Positions 39,801 to 55,120 of a DNA stretch of 64,000 bases are shown here, in pieces (positions within the stretch are counted from its first letter, which is position 1; every line of letters starts with the position of its first letter). Made by a program: the position numbers and the translations under genes. The notes under the pieces were generated by a model. The model was given only the letters and a program-made list of their open reading frames with translations, did no database searches and had not been told where the DNA came from. Origin of the DNA: Volvox africanus (Eukaryota > Chlorophyta > Chlorophyceae > Chlamydomonadales > Volvocaceae); assembly GCA_030268105.1 (NCBI GenBank), contig BSDZ01000004.1, positions 1,235,001-1,299,000 on the forward strand. The letters are read 5' to 3'.

Positions 39801-41864
39801 GTTTGCTTGTGAATGGTTTTGATGCCTACCGGAGGACGGAGGCCGCTGTGAACCGCTGATGCGAAGTTCCCTGTTAGGCTCGGGCTCTTACCTTCCATGC
39901 ACCGAATGTGTCCGTGGGGCGCGACTGCATGGGGTGCATCTTAACTGGGGACCCCAAGACCGCCCTCACTCAGGTGCAGCACTAATGCAGCACTAATGCA
40001 CTGGGCTACATCGCGTGCATATCCACATTCAAATTCATTGGACGAGTAAACTATGCGATGCGACTATGCGACTCACAACAATGCGCGTTCGTTCAGACAG
40101 GGCGCAGAAAGAATTTTGGCGCACATGAGCAGGTGGAGACATGGAATGCTGGTTGTGTGTGTGGCTATTTGGACGCATGATCCTGCAGTTGCGGTATGGA
40201 CCAGCCTTTTTGGTGTTCCCCATGGTAGGTTCGACAAAGGCTCGATACCACGGAGGAGAAACTGTGATGCTCATGGCATAATGGGCTCTGGATTTGGAGC
40301 CGGTCAGGAGTCTGATACGCACCTGGTGTTACCATGCATCTCGCGAGCGCCGTATAGGGGACAGCGCGCGGCCCAAGGAAGGATGAGCGCCGTTCGGATC
40401 CAGTAATGCATAGCATGTTTTCCACCGTAAGTCCTGTAAGTTGCAAAAATGACTGGCAGCGACTACAGCTTTCCAACAAAGAATTATACAGGTCTGCTGG
40501 GTTACCTTCTAAAGTCCAGCAGGGTGCAACGCCCGCAGGTGCAGCATCTACGATCACGCGGCTCCTCCACATGATGGATGGCGCTGAATGACATCAAGAG
40601 TTTGAACTCAATTTAAAAAATCATCCGAGCCGCACCATTCTGCATTACCACCACCACCACCACCATCACCATGAAACCGTGCATCGTGACCCTACGCAGC
40701 TGTCCTCCTATTCCATGTCTGCATTTAAAGAGTTTCCTCGAAAACCTCCTATATTATATGATCATTAGTTTAAATCCATCATGAGCTACTGTTAAAAAGA
40801 TACTCGCGGCTCTGACCGTACCGATGCCCGAAACACCGTATAAAAATAACGTATTCCGAAAACGCTTGCAGATTGCCGAGTTTTTACTCAAGGGATTTAA
40901 AGCCTGATGCTTAATATTGTAAAGTAACTTAAAGAGGCCGAGTTACGTTGTTGACCTCAGGATTACGGCAACGACGTAACCGGAACTTTCCAACGACACG
41001 GCACATTATAACAAACGTTTCCTAGAAAAAGTCAAAAATTTTGGTTGATTACATGCATGGCTACTTTTATGAGCCTCGTTTAGACCCGCACAAGACCCAG
41101 CGTAGCAAGGAGAGCACGATGCACTGTTTGAATCCCACATGTGATTTGGGTTACCTTCGCTTTTTCAGTAAGCTACAGCAACTCGCCTTCCGCAGCCAAC
41201 TTTATTGCGTAGACTTAGACCGTAAGCTTTCCAGATGAGCGTCCTAAGAAGCGGATCAGAACATAATCCACATACCTTTTCGATGGGGATAGGTCCATGA
41301 GAGAGTCCATGAGGGGTACATCCGACACGAGCCAACTTGCAACTTTAATGCAGTGCACATCGGTTCTATTTGGATCGATTCGGGTGCATTATTACATTGT
41401 GAACTGTGAAACTGCTGATCATACAGGGGAGACGGGTGAGACAGCAGCAACACACTTAAAGCGCTTGCTACCGCTGAAGACAATAGTCGACAGGATTTGA
41501 CAGCTTCGAAGAAGAATGCGGAGACGTCTTGTCCAGACAGCTGTACGAATAAACCGTTCCTCACACCACCACAACCACCAACTGCCGTCCCGCTCATTGA
41601 TGGTTCACTTCATTTTGACCCCTGACCGGCCTTTGCATCCCCTAACCACCAATTTCAAATCCAGCTGCTTTCCAGTACCACCTTTCCACAGCCTCTGTCA
41701 AATGGAACATGGACAAGGTTCGTGAGTTCGGGTGACGCGATGTGTGCATTGGTTTCCCCATTCCCCTCCGTCTCCTCCTTTTCGGATTTATCCCGTTCCT
41801 CGGCCCTTCATCCGCTTCCCATCCTCCAAACCCCTGCCTCCACCATTGCCACCACCACCACCGC
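36825..41864. other. Long spacer between convergent genes, no gene recognised
   Basis: Includes the 3' UTRs of the WD40-channel gene (+) and the UVR-TPR gene (-). TGTAA occurs at 37513-37517 (+), and TTACA, the complement for the minus gene, at 41392-41396. A short CAC-repeat run sits at about 40640-40670 and a duplicated GCAGCACTAAT near 39975-39998. Open frames on both strands lack family resemblance or connected splice sites. Confidence 0.45.
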
Positions 41865-45046
<3,182 letters not shown>

Positions 45047-45325
45047 CTGAAACCGCAATTTTCAACTTTCTGCATTACGCATGTGGAAACAATACTGATA
45101 TTTAGGTCTCGGCAGGGGTAGGTTCTGGAATTGGAAACAACACCCTATGCGTAATGGATTATTTAAAGATCCATAGGTAACCTTACGGTATTTCACCTTT
45201 GGATCAGGTTGAAACGCTGCCAGGTCTCGTCGACGTCAACATCAACGACCTCCAAGCCTCTGGACGCCGGGACTTCATCATATCGCGATGACTTTCGCAA
45301 ATAATGAGCATTGTCATGAATATGA

Positions 45326-45801
45326 TATGTTCTCTGGTGCCAAATTGAGCACCCAAAGGCGGTACTAGTTCGTTTACTGTATGAAATTGAAGAACAAGAC
45401 CGGCGAGCAAGCATACTTCAGTTAAGGATTTACCTATATTTTCCAGTATGGATATCAGATCAATATGCTTGTGATGTGTTTGATGCCTATCTCGCAAAAC
45501 CCTGCCGATTGTGTGGCCGTAATATGAACACAGCCTGCCCTTCCGAATGGCACAAAATTTAAGACGCTACAACATAGAACGAAAACCTGAATTCTTACTC
45601 TTTCTAGGGGAGTTTTCAATCGTGCGGTTAGCCGGTTACACCCTAGGCCCTACGCATTACTGTCCTGACCGTTGCCAGTTGCAACATTTAGATAGCTTGA
45701 ATGTTGAATCGCTTCAACATGCGCAAAAGTGCATCAAGCAGTACGTTCTTAATCGAGCCATTAAAAAGGTATCTACAATGTGGGCTGACAGACGGATCTG
45801 A
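45326..45801 (+). other. Two overlapping AT-rich open frames of unknown origin
   Basis: Frame 1 (45326-45562, 78 codons without an early ATG) includes YLYFPVWISDQYACDVFDAY and a Cys pattern CRLCGRN. Frame 2 (45547-45801, 84 codons) includes LRRYNIERKPEFLLFLGEFS and ends WADRRI. Their amino-acid make-up looks protein-like, and the overlap could reflect one old frame broken by a frameshift. I recognise no family; a decayed mobile element is possible. Confidence 0.3.
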
Positions 45802-48447
45802 ATTGCACTAAACACGCCCACACAGGACACACGGATAGGGCACGAAGGGGCAGGCCGTTGCAGGCCCCGTTGAGAGGTAAGATTACCGGTGATAGGGCAT
45901 CAGTTTTATCCTCCAACATCAGGGCTTCATTCATTAACTCGCTACATCGGTAGCCCTCAAACACGGTACGAGCAGAAGCAAGCCCGAAAGAGCCCGGAGC
46001 AGCAGATGCCTCTAGGTTACTTGTCCGTGGCGAGCTAAAAGGTAAGGGCTAGAACCTACCTGAATCAACAGCCTCTATCCCCTCCTTGTTACAGCACGAC
46101 CAATTTCCGACCCACAAACGACCAAAAAACTTTATTATTAATTTCACACGTTACTTTTCACTCCTAGCTAGTTCGTGCTTTCTTGCAGCAGTGGCCCCGC
46201 CGAGCTGCTGCAGCTGGACTGCCTTAACCTCGATAGAGGTTGTGTCTCGCTGGAGCCCGCTGGAGGGAGACGTTGTAGGAGCCACATAAATACCCAATAG
46301 GGCTTTGGGGTCAAGCACGGTTTTGTTGAAAACCCATACACATACACATCAGTGGAAAGCAGCTATGCAGCGAATTTTTGCGGGAATCTCACTGACATCT
46401 AACTCTTTCTTGGCGAATGTCAATGTGTATGTTTGTGCTTGCCGACCCGTGCGTGCCTGACAGCGTTCAATACCACAAGTTTGCTTTAATTCGCGGATGA
46501 AACTATGAAAATAGTAGGACGTATACCGCCAATATTAATCTATTTTTTAGTTTCTCTTTCTACAAATCCGTGATGATAAACCTTCGTTAGATCAGTTGCT
46601 AAAATTAAATCCTTTAACACAGTTGGGGCTTTCAGTGCCGGTAAGAGCTGCATCTTTAATGGCCACCAGACGGAGATCAGTGACATTGAACACGGACCCT
46701 GCCTTGGTGTGTCAAGATGTAGTAGTCGTACATCTATGGCACCCACGAACACGATACAAAAGCTCGCGCGTCTCCAGCTCCCACTTCTACGTGGCAGTCC
46801 ATGATTTTGTTTGGCCCGTCCCCTTGCTTTTGGGGATCAGTAAGTTGACAAATTGCGGTTTCCCACCTTTGACAGTTGGGCATTTCTCACCGACGTCCAA
46901 TTCATCTTGTACGCTCTTCAGTTCATTACACCTCTATAGTCCTTTCGACTCCAGAGCTGACCTCAAACTTTGTAAATAAGTTATTGCGCATTCACGTCCC
47001 ATGTACACAGTGCAGCGTGGCCAAATCGTCGGAACTCACCCTAACCACCAGCAGTGAGGGCCCCCTCAGCTGCAAGGCGCCTACCTTCAGGCCGTTGGTG
47101 TGGGCAATCCAGGGAAACAGTGAACCAGTACCGCACGTTGTGTCGGACAGCTCCATGGTGCGTCGGGGATGGGATGGTCTGAGACGGGTATGCAAATTAG
47201 CGAACCTCAATTGACGGTGTCCATTCCTAGGGTAGGGAATGGGATTTTGGGAATGGACAGGCAGATGCACCTTCACGGCTACCCCAAGTGCTGGGTGGCT
47301 GCCGCTCTGGACTCTGCCGTGGGCCTGATCGCTGCTCCTGGCCAGATGCGCTGTGCGGCAAACCCGGGCCAAAGCTACCAGGGTCCTGCAGGGATGGTAA
47401 CGGTGTTAGAAGAGGGGCCGCGCAGAGAAATTGCCTCCTGGAGGATTGACCGTGGAGAGACTGCAGGGAACACACTCCTGGCGGCTGCACTGGCAGCGGC
47501 AGTAGTGTGGAGATACCAGGCCGAGGCCACCGCCCACCAGTCCGCTTCCACTCCTTGCGGGAGGGGAGGGGACGTGACTTCATGTGTACAGGCACGAAGT
47601 GAGTAGGGCAGACGAGACATGGGCCAGGCCATGGTTGCGCCGACACCAATTCTTGTTTCTCAGTGCAGGTAGAGCTGAGCATTGTATGTAACTCACATCA
47701 GCAGAACACATCTGTTATCTTAGGATGACGGCTCCCCTTGGGTAGGTGTGCTGCCGCATCAAGGCACGTGGAGAAGATTGCTCAGCAATCAAGCTGAGCA
47801 AAGCTTGCGAAATGGGTGCAACGAGGAGCGACCTGGACCTCTTGGATGCGTATCAAAGTCCAGCTTTTACATGGATGGTTGTATGGAAGCTTTGCATTAA
47901 TTGCTAACCCACAAAACAACTTATGGCGCAAGAGTTAACCCCATCAACTTCGACTAAGAAAGGAACGAGGCTCTTCCAAGCATCAACACCTCTACAATGC
48001 CCAATCAGCTCATTACTCGAGTCAGGCAGCGGATTCTGAATAATAGTCATAGACAACATAGCCTAAGGGTGTCGAGGGGCGACACCCAGGCAGCAACCCA
48101 ACTCGTGCAGCCTATGCAAATTACATAAACTGCGCACTTTCAGGGCTGTGTACAATTCTTTAGGAGGGCCACTTCAAAAGCCGATAACGGGTGGGCTAAT
48201 ACTGTGAGCAGCAGTCAAGTAACACTGCAATCCGTAAAGCCTGTGGATGCTTTGCATCGCCACTATGCCGCGAAGCTACCACTGGGACCAGTGTACGGTC
48301 CCCCAAAGCTTCATAGGAGGTGGGACCCACAACCAAAAGCCAGAGGTGTGCCCGCCAACAGGTGCTGGTCATGTGCAGCTCATGGCAAAAGCCCTCAACA
48401 CCAACCACCACTGTGTAACCCCTAAAATAGCCGTCGCCGCGGCTCCA

Positions 48448-48452
48448 TTACA
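48448..48452 (-). terminator. Putative polyadenylation signal TGTAA of the saposin gene
   Basis: TTACA on the plus strand reads TGTAA on the minus strand, about 57 bases after the saposin stop codon, a plausible position for the volvocine signal. Confidence 0.4.
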
Positions 48453-48508
48453 TTCCAAACAGGACACATGCCAGACAGCCGAAATCCCTATGCTTACGTC
48501 CACAAGTC

Positions 48509-51500
48509 CTACTGCACAGGCATCCGAGGCTCAAACTCCATTTTATGCACAGCGTCCTGACCATGGCCGTGCTCATGCGACAGGAATCCACCAAGACCCA
48601 GCTTCCTAAGCACATCGCCCAGCCAACCGTCTAGCAACCAACATTTCCAGCTACGCGGATGGCTTGGCGGCGGCGGGCAGAGACCGGTCTCAGCACACAC
48701 CGTTTCGGGTACCAGGTACTGCTCCAACACAGTGAACACCAACGGGGAGTACATGTCCACGTAAGCCTGCAGAACGTCACCGGTCCATCCAGGTCAACCA
48801 AGCGAAAGGTCAAGGCAAGCTGACTTAATAGGAGGTGTGTTCAATTTGTGCCCGGGAAAGTAGCAAACGGTATCAGAGAAACCGGATTTGGTGTGTCAAG
48901 GAAGAAAGCACTGACGCAATGTGTTACGATCCAAAACGTCCACGTCCACCTTCACGTTTCCTACCAGCGGGCTTTTCCTCGCCCGGCCAGGCTCTTCAAG
49001 CACTCGTCACCCTGCACAATTGGCTAGCTCTTTGGCTAACAAATCTGACGATCAGCACTGAGCTGGACACTAGCATAAGAAACGGTGAAGCTAAAATTGC
49101 CCTGCGCTAACAGGCAGCCAAAGAGACAGAAAAACCCGTCCGCCGCACCTTGCACATGTCCGCAAAAGCCGGGAAGTTGTCGCACACAGTCTTGGTATAA
49201 TTGCGCACCTCGGCCTGCACCTGAGGGTTGCTCACAAGTGCGTGCGCCTCGGCAACGGCCACCTGCGGTTAAGCAAAGCAAATTGCGGCATGGTCAGGTT
49301 AAGTAACTTCCTGCTCAAGCAAGGGCCAGACAAACAGGCGAAATCCGAGCAGATTCCTAAAAGACACAGGCAGGTAGGCAGGCAGAGTAAGTAATGCCAA
49401 TCGCTAGAATGTCGTGGTTACCTTTGTCGAGCTCCCAGCCTCTTCGCTGCCTCGAAACGTTCGTCACTGACCACTAGTTGGCTACTTCGTAGCAATTCCG
49501 ATCTCCCAAACCTATGATTCCAAGCATAGATGCCATAAAACCATGATACGTCTCGCAAATCCAGAATCACAAATCGCAGACTGCAAACCCACCCGGGTTA
49601 GTACCAAAATACCTCAACCCTGTAACTTTTACCTTGCAGTAGTCACAGGCGTCGTTAGCAAACTGATCCGGGCCATTATGTAGCATCATCGGTGGCCACC
49701 AAGGCTTACTGCTGTGCTGGTTCAGCTCCGGGTCCGTATTGTCCGCCGAACCCTTTTCCTCCGGCCGCATGCCCATCCCAGGGCCAGCGTGCGCCATGAA
49801 AGCCATCATACCGGGACCACCTTGGGGGTCAAAGACCGGTGGCGGCAGGCCCAGAAGGGTCGCGAACACCGGCGGTGGAGGGGGATGACGAAGGAGCTGC
49901 AGGTAGGGCATGTTAGGCATCGGCGAGCGTGGATGGTAGACAATCATCGTCGCCCTCCCAGCTTCCCAGGGGCCGTAGTCCCAGGGTCACAGTATTTGCG
50001 CCAGAGGCTGCCAAGATCCCGTGCGCCTCCTAAACTACGGGTCAGCAAGCACACAGGTGTATGTACACACGACCCAGATTCCGGAGATCAGACTGGCCTT
50101 CCCGTAACTCCTTTGGGCCACACTTCGTATCACGAGAGTCCTCAGAGCTTTACAAACTGTAATGTCTGTAGGGCACAGTATAGCTGTAAGAAATATAGCT
50201 GCAAGAAATGCGCGCACCTGAGATCCGGCCAGCGCCAGCATGAGGGCCGCCGGAAGGGGTGGTGGCGGCACCGCCTTGAATGCTTCCACACATGACCCGA
50301 TCAGACCGCACACCGTCTCGGGATCCATTTCTTCCACCAACTCCGTGATCATTGGTGCTGTTAAGGGAACGCAACGTCGTACAGCGGGCGTGGCAGCAAC
50401 CCTGGATTAGCAGAACTCTGACGGACCTAAACAGAGGCATGGGTCTTACTGCGTTGCCCTAACTGAGCATGCACACAGAATCAGGGTAGCCTGTCAGGGA
50501 GGCCAGTGGCTGTTGCGGCAGCTGCGTACCGTAATTGTTGACAAAATCGGTGCAACCTTCCGCCAGCTCGCCTGGTAGATCACCGCAGATCTACACGGGT
50601 GAGGGAGAATGATGACGAGGACAAGAGCACACGTGTAACATAGACCACCACAGCACAAAAGGCATTCGAACAGACAAGGCCGACCGTGAAACACCGTTTC
50701 AAGCTGGGCGTCACGAATGGTGTATTGCGCCGGTTCACCTTCATGGATAACTTGAATGCTGCCACGGATCGTCTTGTAAAACATGCCTTTGTCACATATT
50801 ACTATCTGAGAATCCCCAAAAAGGAGCTGCACACACAAACCGCCACCCTTCCCTTTTCCGCTGTGCCCCTGGACTTCCACAACAGGGTGGTGGCAAAGAC
50901 TGCTGGCGAATAACCGCCAGAACAGCCTTTGACTCACCTGCACTGCAATTGCCTTGGCCTCTTCCACGACCTGCGAGTTCTTCAGTTGCACCTGCACCGT
51001 CCGCACGACGAACTTGCACATGGAGCACTCGGCGGTGTCCCGTACGCGAAGAGCGGGCTGCGAGTGTCGAGACATTAGCAGGCGGATGCTGATCGGTACA
51101 AAGGTTGGGTCAGTCAAATGTCTGAAGCGATGCCCCGGTCAGTCAAATGTCTGAAGCGATGCCCCAACCAAGATTCTACCACAAACCCTTGAAGGAAAAG
51201 TGAACCTGTGAGTTCATAGTTTGCCACTCTACTTGTTGCCCATGACGACGCTGTAGACACCACACATCTCCGAACCCCAAGCAACAACCGATATTTCGCC
51301 GCTGCTGTATCTATGCAAATGAGACATATTCGATATGAACGACCTTTCCGGGTGCGTACCTTATTGAGGGATGGCACTTGCAGCAGCGCCGCCCCGCACA
51401 CCCCTGCAGACGAGCACAGGGAGGCCGGGGTAGCTGACGCACGGATCCACTGGATGAAGGTGGGCAGCAGACCCTCTGCAAGATTGTGGCACTGGGGAGG

Positions 51501-52090
51501 GCAGCGGGCAGGAATCCACGTGCCCTTTTGAGTGCCGTGCTGGCTGAGTGTAAGTGTGATGAAGTGCAGTGCAGTGGGAGACAGGAATTATGTCTACTGA
51601 CTAACAGGACAGGGAAGCTAAGGGAGAGACGTAGTTAATCAATATGGTAGATCGGCTTCGATGGCTAACCCATTCCACGGAACTTTGCTATCGAGCGATG
51701 ACGTGCTACATAGGACTTCCTTCTTACCTGTGCTTTGTCACCCATGTGTGGGCAGACTTGCTTCTCCACAAAATCCACCTGCACAACGAACGAGCAATTG
51801 ACCCGAAACTCCGTATGTATCAGGAGCTGTCCCATGGACTGAGTCTCTTACCAGGAAATCCGTCGCCGCTGGATCACATAGAAAGTCTTCAAGAATTCTC
51901 ACAGATACTAGGCACGCCTGACATGCATCTGCTGGTCCCTCCACAGGCGGCCCTACACAAGAAGGGTTCACCAGTAAAAAAATTGTTGAGACCTAAGTAG
52001 CGTAACTTTTTCACAAGGCATACCCCTTGCTCCTGCCAAGCCTATAAGTGCCAGAATAACAGCGGCAACGACGCCAAGTAGGCGTTTCAT
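48509..52090 (-). CDS. Secreted/lysosomal-type protein with three saposin B-type domains, complete
   Basis: Ten exons in agreeing phase: 52090-52024, 51952-51852, 51778-51728, 51473-51360, 51057-50938, 50590-50530, 50357-50218, 49896-49633, 49262-49149, 48766-48509, giving 429 residues. The start MKRLLGVVAAVILALIGLAG is a typical signal peptide. Domain 1 runs from DACQACLVSVRILEDFLC to ATPASLCSSAGVC; it lacks the usual fourth Cys but has an extra one in FLC. Domain 2 (ECSMCKFVVRTVQVQL, ICGDLPGELAEGCTDFVNNY, DPETVCGLIGSC) and domain 3 (DACDYCKVAVAEAHALVSNP, TVCDNFPAFADMC, VPETVCAETGLC) keep all six Cys. A Pro/Met-rich spacer separates domains 2 and 3. Saposins bind lipids and membranes in the lysosome/vacuole or secretory path; the substrate here is unknown. 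The exon 7-8 junction was chosen to avoid an in-frame TGA near 49990. Confidence 0.85.
51108..51165. repeat. Perfect 29-bp tandem duplication in a saposin-gene intron
   Basis: Two identical adjacent copies (51108-51136 and 51137-51165) lie between exons 51473-51360 and 51057-50938. Confidence 0.95.
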
Positions 52091-54439
52091 GCTGGTGCTA
52101 ACTTTGCACAGTTCGATCAACTACCGATATATTTGGCAACTCCTTCAACCAAATTAAAGGCGACAGTCGACTAGTCGCGTAAATTGCGAGTGCAGCAAGG
52201 TATATCATGATGATTGTTACGAGCTTCAAGACCTCGTAAGGCCCAAACGAGCCAGGAGGCCCAACGAGACCGCGAGAACTCAAGAACGAACAAAAAAGAG
52301 TAAGGAAAGATAGTTAATCTCAAATGGTTTAGAGACGTAATGGAACTTAAGTAGTTGAGACGATCAGGTCTCTTACTGTTGTGCTCAGTGTTGTAGCACG
52401 GAAGGTTTGTTCCCGGAAGAAGGCTGCATAACGAGTATGCAAAACTTCGAAGCGATGCCGCAGGGTGCTCTTATGGACTTTTGGCGGGGTGTTCCTTTGC
52501 GTTTTGGCGCCATGGTAAGCTCGCGCCAAGGTGCCATGTTGTGATAACGATACTTTACGGACACATCGTTATCAGCCCTGCGCGTCGACCCTTGACAAGA
52601 AAATGCTAGGGTTGCGGACAACGAAGTTATAGGCCTGTTTCTGCAAGCCCGAAACCAAACCCACGGCGTTTCTAGGGCATGGCTCGTCCCATAATCATCC
52701 AGTACGGCCATTCCAGCGGCGCCATTATTTAAAATAGGAAACATTTTAATACCGGAAATATTGTTAGAGGCACATGGTTCCGATGATATAAAAAATTGGT
52801 GCGCTAGTTCAAGGAAGATTCTGCCCGAAATCACGGCTTGCAGAAACAGGCTTAATGATCTTTAGTTCGCTCTTTCGCCGCTTGGAGACCTCGCTTGTAA
52901 GCTTAAGGAAGCCTCGTCGCTGCCCCTCATCTGGCCAACAGATCAAAGTACCAAAAAAGAGGGAAACCGAAAATGGCGAGTCTATCCGTTTCGTTCCAAT
53001 TATCAATGTCGGACATCTTCAAAATCAACCACTTCGAACATATGCGACTTGATGGCATCTATCCATCTTATGACAGTCTTGCAACTTTGTATGTTTGTAT
53101 GAAACGTTTGCGCACTGACTCTGCAACTCTTTGCCCATGCTGTGGGCAAAATTTTCTGATCATTATGGTAAGATTCAGAATGCATTTGGAGTATTCAATA
53201 GAAGATTTAAGTGCCTGCAGGGAACTTCTATACTCAGTTATTTTTTTAATGTAAAATTAGGTTTTTTGTTCTAAATAAGAAAGAAAGATTTTATCGATTT
53301 TTTTAAAGCGCTTCTTGGAAAAGCGCTTTAGCAGATAACCTCAGCTTGGTGATACCGTTTATTTTGTAAACTAACGACTTCATAATAATCTTATGCCCTG
53401 TGGGATACAGTGGGGAGAAGGGGGGAAATTGTACAACGAGCCCAACCCTGCCCAGCAGTGCATGCCATGCATATCCTGTAACAAGACACCCATGATCGTG
53501 ATATCTTTGTATCCATTGCGGGATTTCAAAAAAATAGGCTAGCCGCAGTGTTCAAGTAGCAGCATTCTCATTTTGGGAATGGAAGTAATAATGATGACAG
53601 CTGGTAACCCAAGTAACCTCACCGGCGGATTGTCCAATCTGCCTGATGAATATCTGATGGAAATACGTGGGGACCAGGGAGTCAGCCGGCCACGAGCTCG
53701 TACATCCAGTGTCCACCAGCCAGTGGTCTGGAGGGTAGGAATATCCCTGTGCACGTTTTATGGCTCATGGGGGTACTCAAGCAAGGTGCAGGTTGCAGTG
53801 TCCATTCCTGACAGGTCCTGATGTTCAGGCATGGGGCCTGTATACGGCAGGTAGACGGCAGATTCTCGGCCTTCTGATGAGCATGTGTTGTATCCTTAAT
53901 GCATTTTGGTAATTCATTAAGTATAATAATTATCTGTTTATTATTTTATGATATAATATATTTAATTATCAGATTAACTGTTTCATGTTCCCATCTGGCA
54001 TTCGATTTGTGGATTTGGTCTCGGCTGTCGACGACCAATACTAACCGATTTCCTGAAACATCCGAACCTGTCGGTTACTCCATAACCTGTATGGAATGGG
54101 CCATTTACCGCCTGAATGGTAAATGGTGGAACATCTGGTTCCTGGTTCACTGAATCTCCGGTTGTAGTGGTGACTTCTGAAGGTCACGCCCGGTTCGAGG
54201 CCTTATGGTCTCTCAAGTACGACCTAGTCGGCGGCTCTACTTAATCGGGCTCTGGCACAACAACCGGTATCTTTTGATACCACCCTTCGTGGGCACCATA
54301 TACAACAGCATGTAGTTTTGTCATGTAAATTCGCCTCAACAAACAAGATGTCCGGACTCAGACATCCAGGATATTGCCCGTAGATACCCCAGGATACTAC
54401 CAGTGAGCCTGGTTTTGGATACGGGTCCAGTAACAAGCG
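52091..54439. other. Spacer upstream of the saposin gene, AT-rich in parts
   Basis: Holds the saposin promoter at its left end. A plus-strand open frame at 52973-53254 (93 codons) contains TDSATLCPCCGQNF, a CxxC pattern, and is of unknown family. AT-rich sequence occupies 53890-53975. No gene is assigned. Confidence 0.4.
53305..53331. other. Perfect 10-bp stem hairpin
   Basis: TAAAGCGCTT and AAGCGCTTTA are separated by seven bases and preceded by a T run. Each arm also contains the palindrome AAGCGCTT. Its role is unknown; it follows the 52973-53254 open frame. Confidence 0.6.
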
Positions 54440-55120
54440 GTTGTTACAATGGCAAAAATGGCTAGGGGGCCTTTTGCACCCCCTCTGAGCATGAAAACCC
54501 TATAACCCCCTTGCCTCGGTTCTAAGAAGGTTCACTTAATGGATGGCTCCCGCTCACTATTGCTCTGCATGCATGCATGTATCCGCTAGTAGTTGCTCAA
54601 CGCGTCACCAAGAGGAAAACTGGGAAGTGGTCTCTGTGTATATATGCACATGCATGCAGAGGGCCATCAGGCTGGGGAACCCCACTGGCTGGTGGAACTG
54701 CTTGCCATTGACTAAGAACTAGCTTATTAGCAAATTGTTCGTTTGTCTTTGGAAGAGCGACAGCTTTGGGGGCTTCATATCATCATTTGCATATATAGCT
54801 TTGTAAGTTTTCCAGGCAAAAATGCCTCTTCTGTGAAATCTACTGTTCCTTTGAGCCCGGTGCCACAGCAGTGGTAGAGGGGGGCCTTGAATCAGGGCAA
54901 ATATTTGTACATTCCTTCAATAGATTCATTATATTATGTTGGATAGACCTGTAGATGTAACACTATCAGGAAATTTTTCAAGTATCTTGGACCAATACTT
55001 ACACAGACACCCCAGGATCCTACCATTCATCACAAGTAACCAGCCTAAGTCCCAACCAATTCTCCTAGTTACGGCTCCTGAAGCCCCAAATATTCTTTGT
55101 TACAAAAAAATGAAACTAGT
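54440..55120 (+). mobile_element. Dispersed repeat, copy B, opposite orientation to the NDUFA9 intron copy
   Basis: Collinear with the reverse complement of about 8620-9310, with a 133-bp core (54701-54833) differing at one site. The reading frame shared with copy A is broken here by several stops. Right of the core, matching blocks such as AAGTAACCAGCC and CCCAACCAATT continue to about 55100. Edges are approximate; no terminal repeats or target-site duplication were seen. Confidence 0.6.

Larger units (their letters stand above)
45047..48508. other. Stretch upstream of the UVR-TPR exons, no resolved gene
   Basis: Expected to contain the missing 5' exons of the UVR-TPR gene (-) and the 3' UTR of the saposin gene (-). 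A GC-richer part at 47000-47700 has open frames on both strands that could be exons, but no chain of splice phases could be fixed. Parts at 45300-45800 and 46500-46750 are AT-rich with open frames of unknown origin. Confidence 0.4.

Noticed and set aside
39345..40591. Frames of 100-146 codons on both strands in the 36.8-41.8 kb spacer
   Set aside because: No family similarity, no codon signal distinguishing one strand, and no linked splice sites.
47169..47606. 145-codon plus-strand frame in a GC-rich patch
   Set aside because: No recognisable family and no supporting splice context; the patch may hold minus-strand exons of the UVR-TPR gene instead.
49980..50000. In-frame TGA upstream of saposin exon 8 as a selenocysteine codon
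   Set aside because: Using the acceptor at 49897 gives an in-phase exon without the TGA, and saposins have no selenocysteine precedent.
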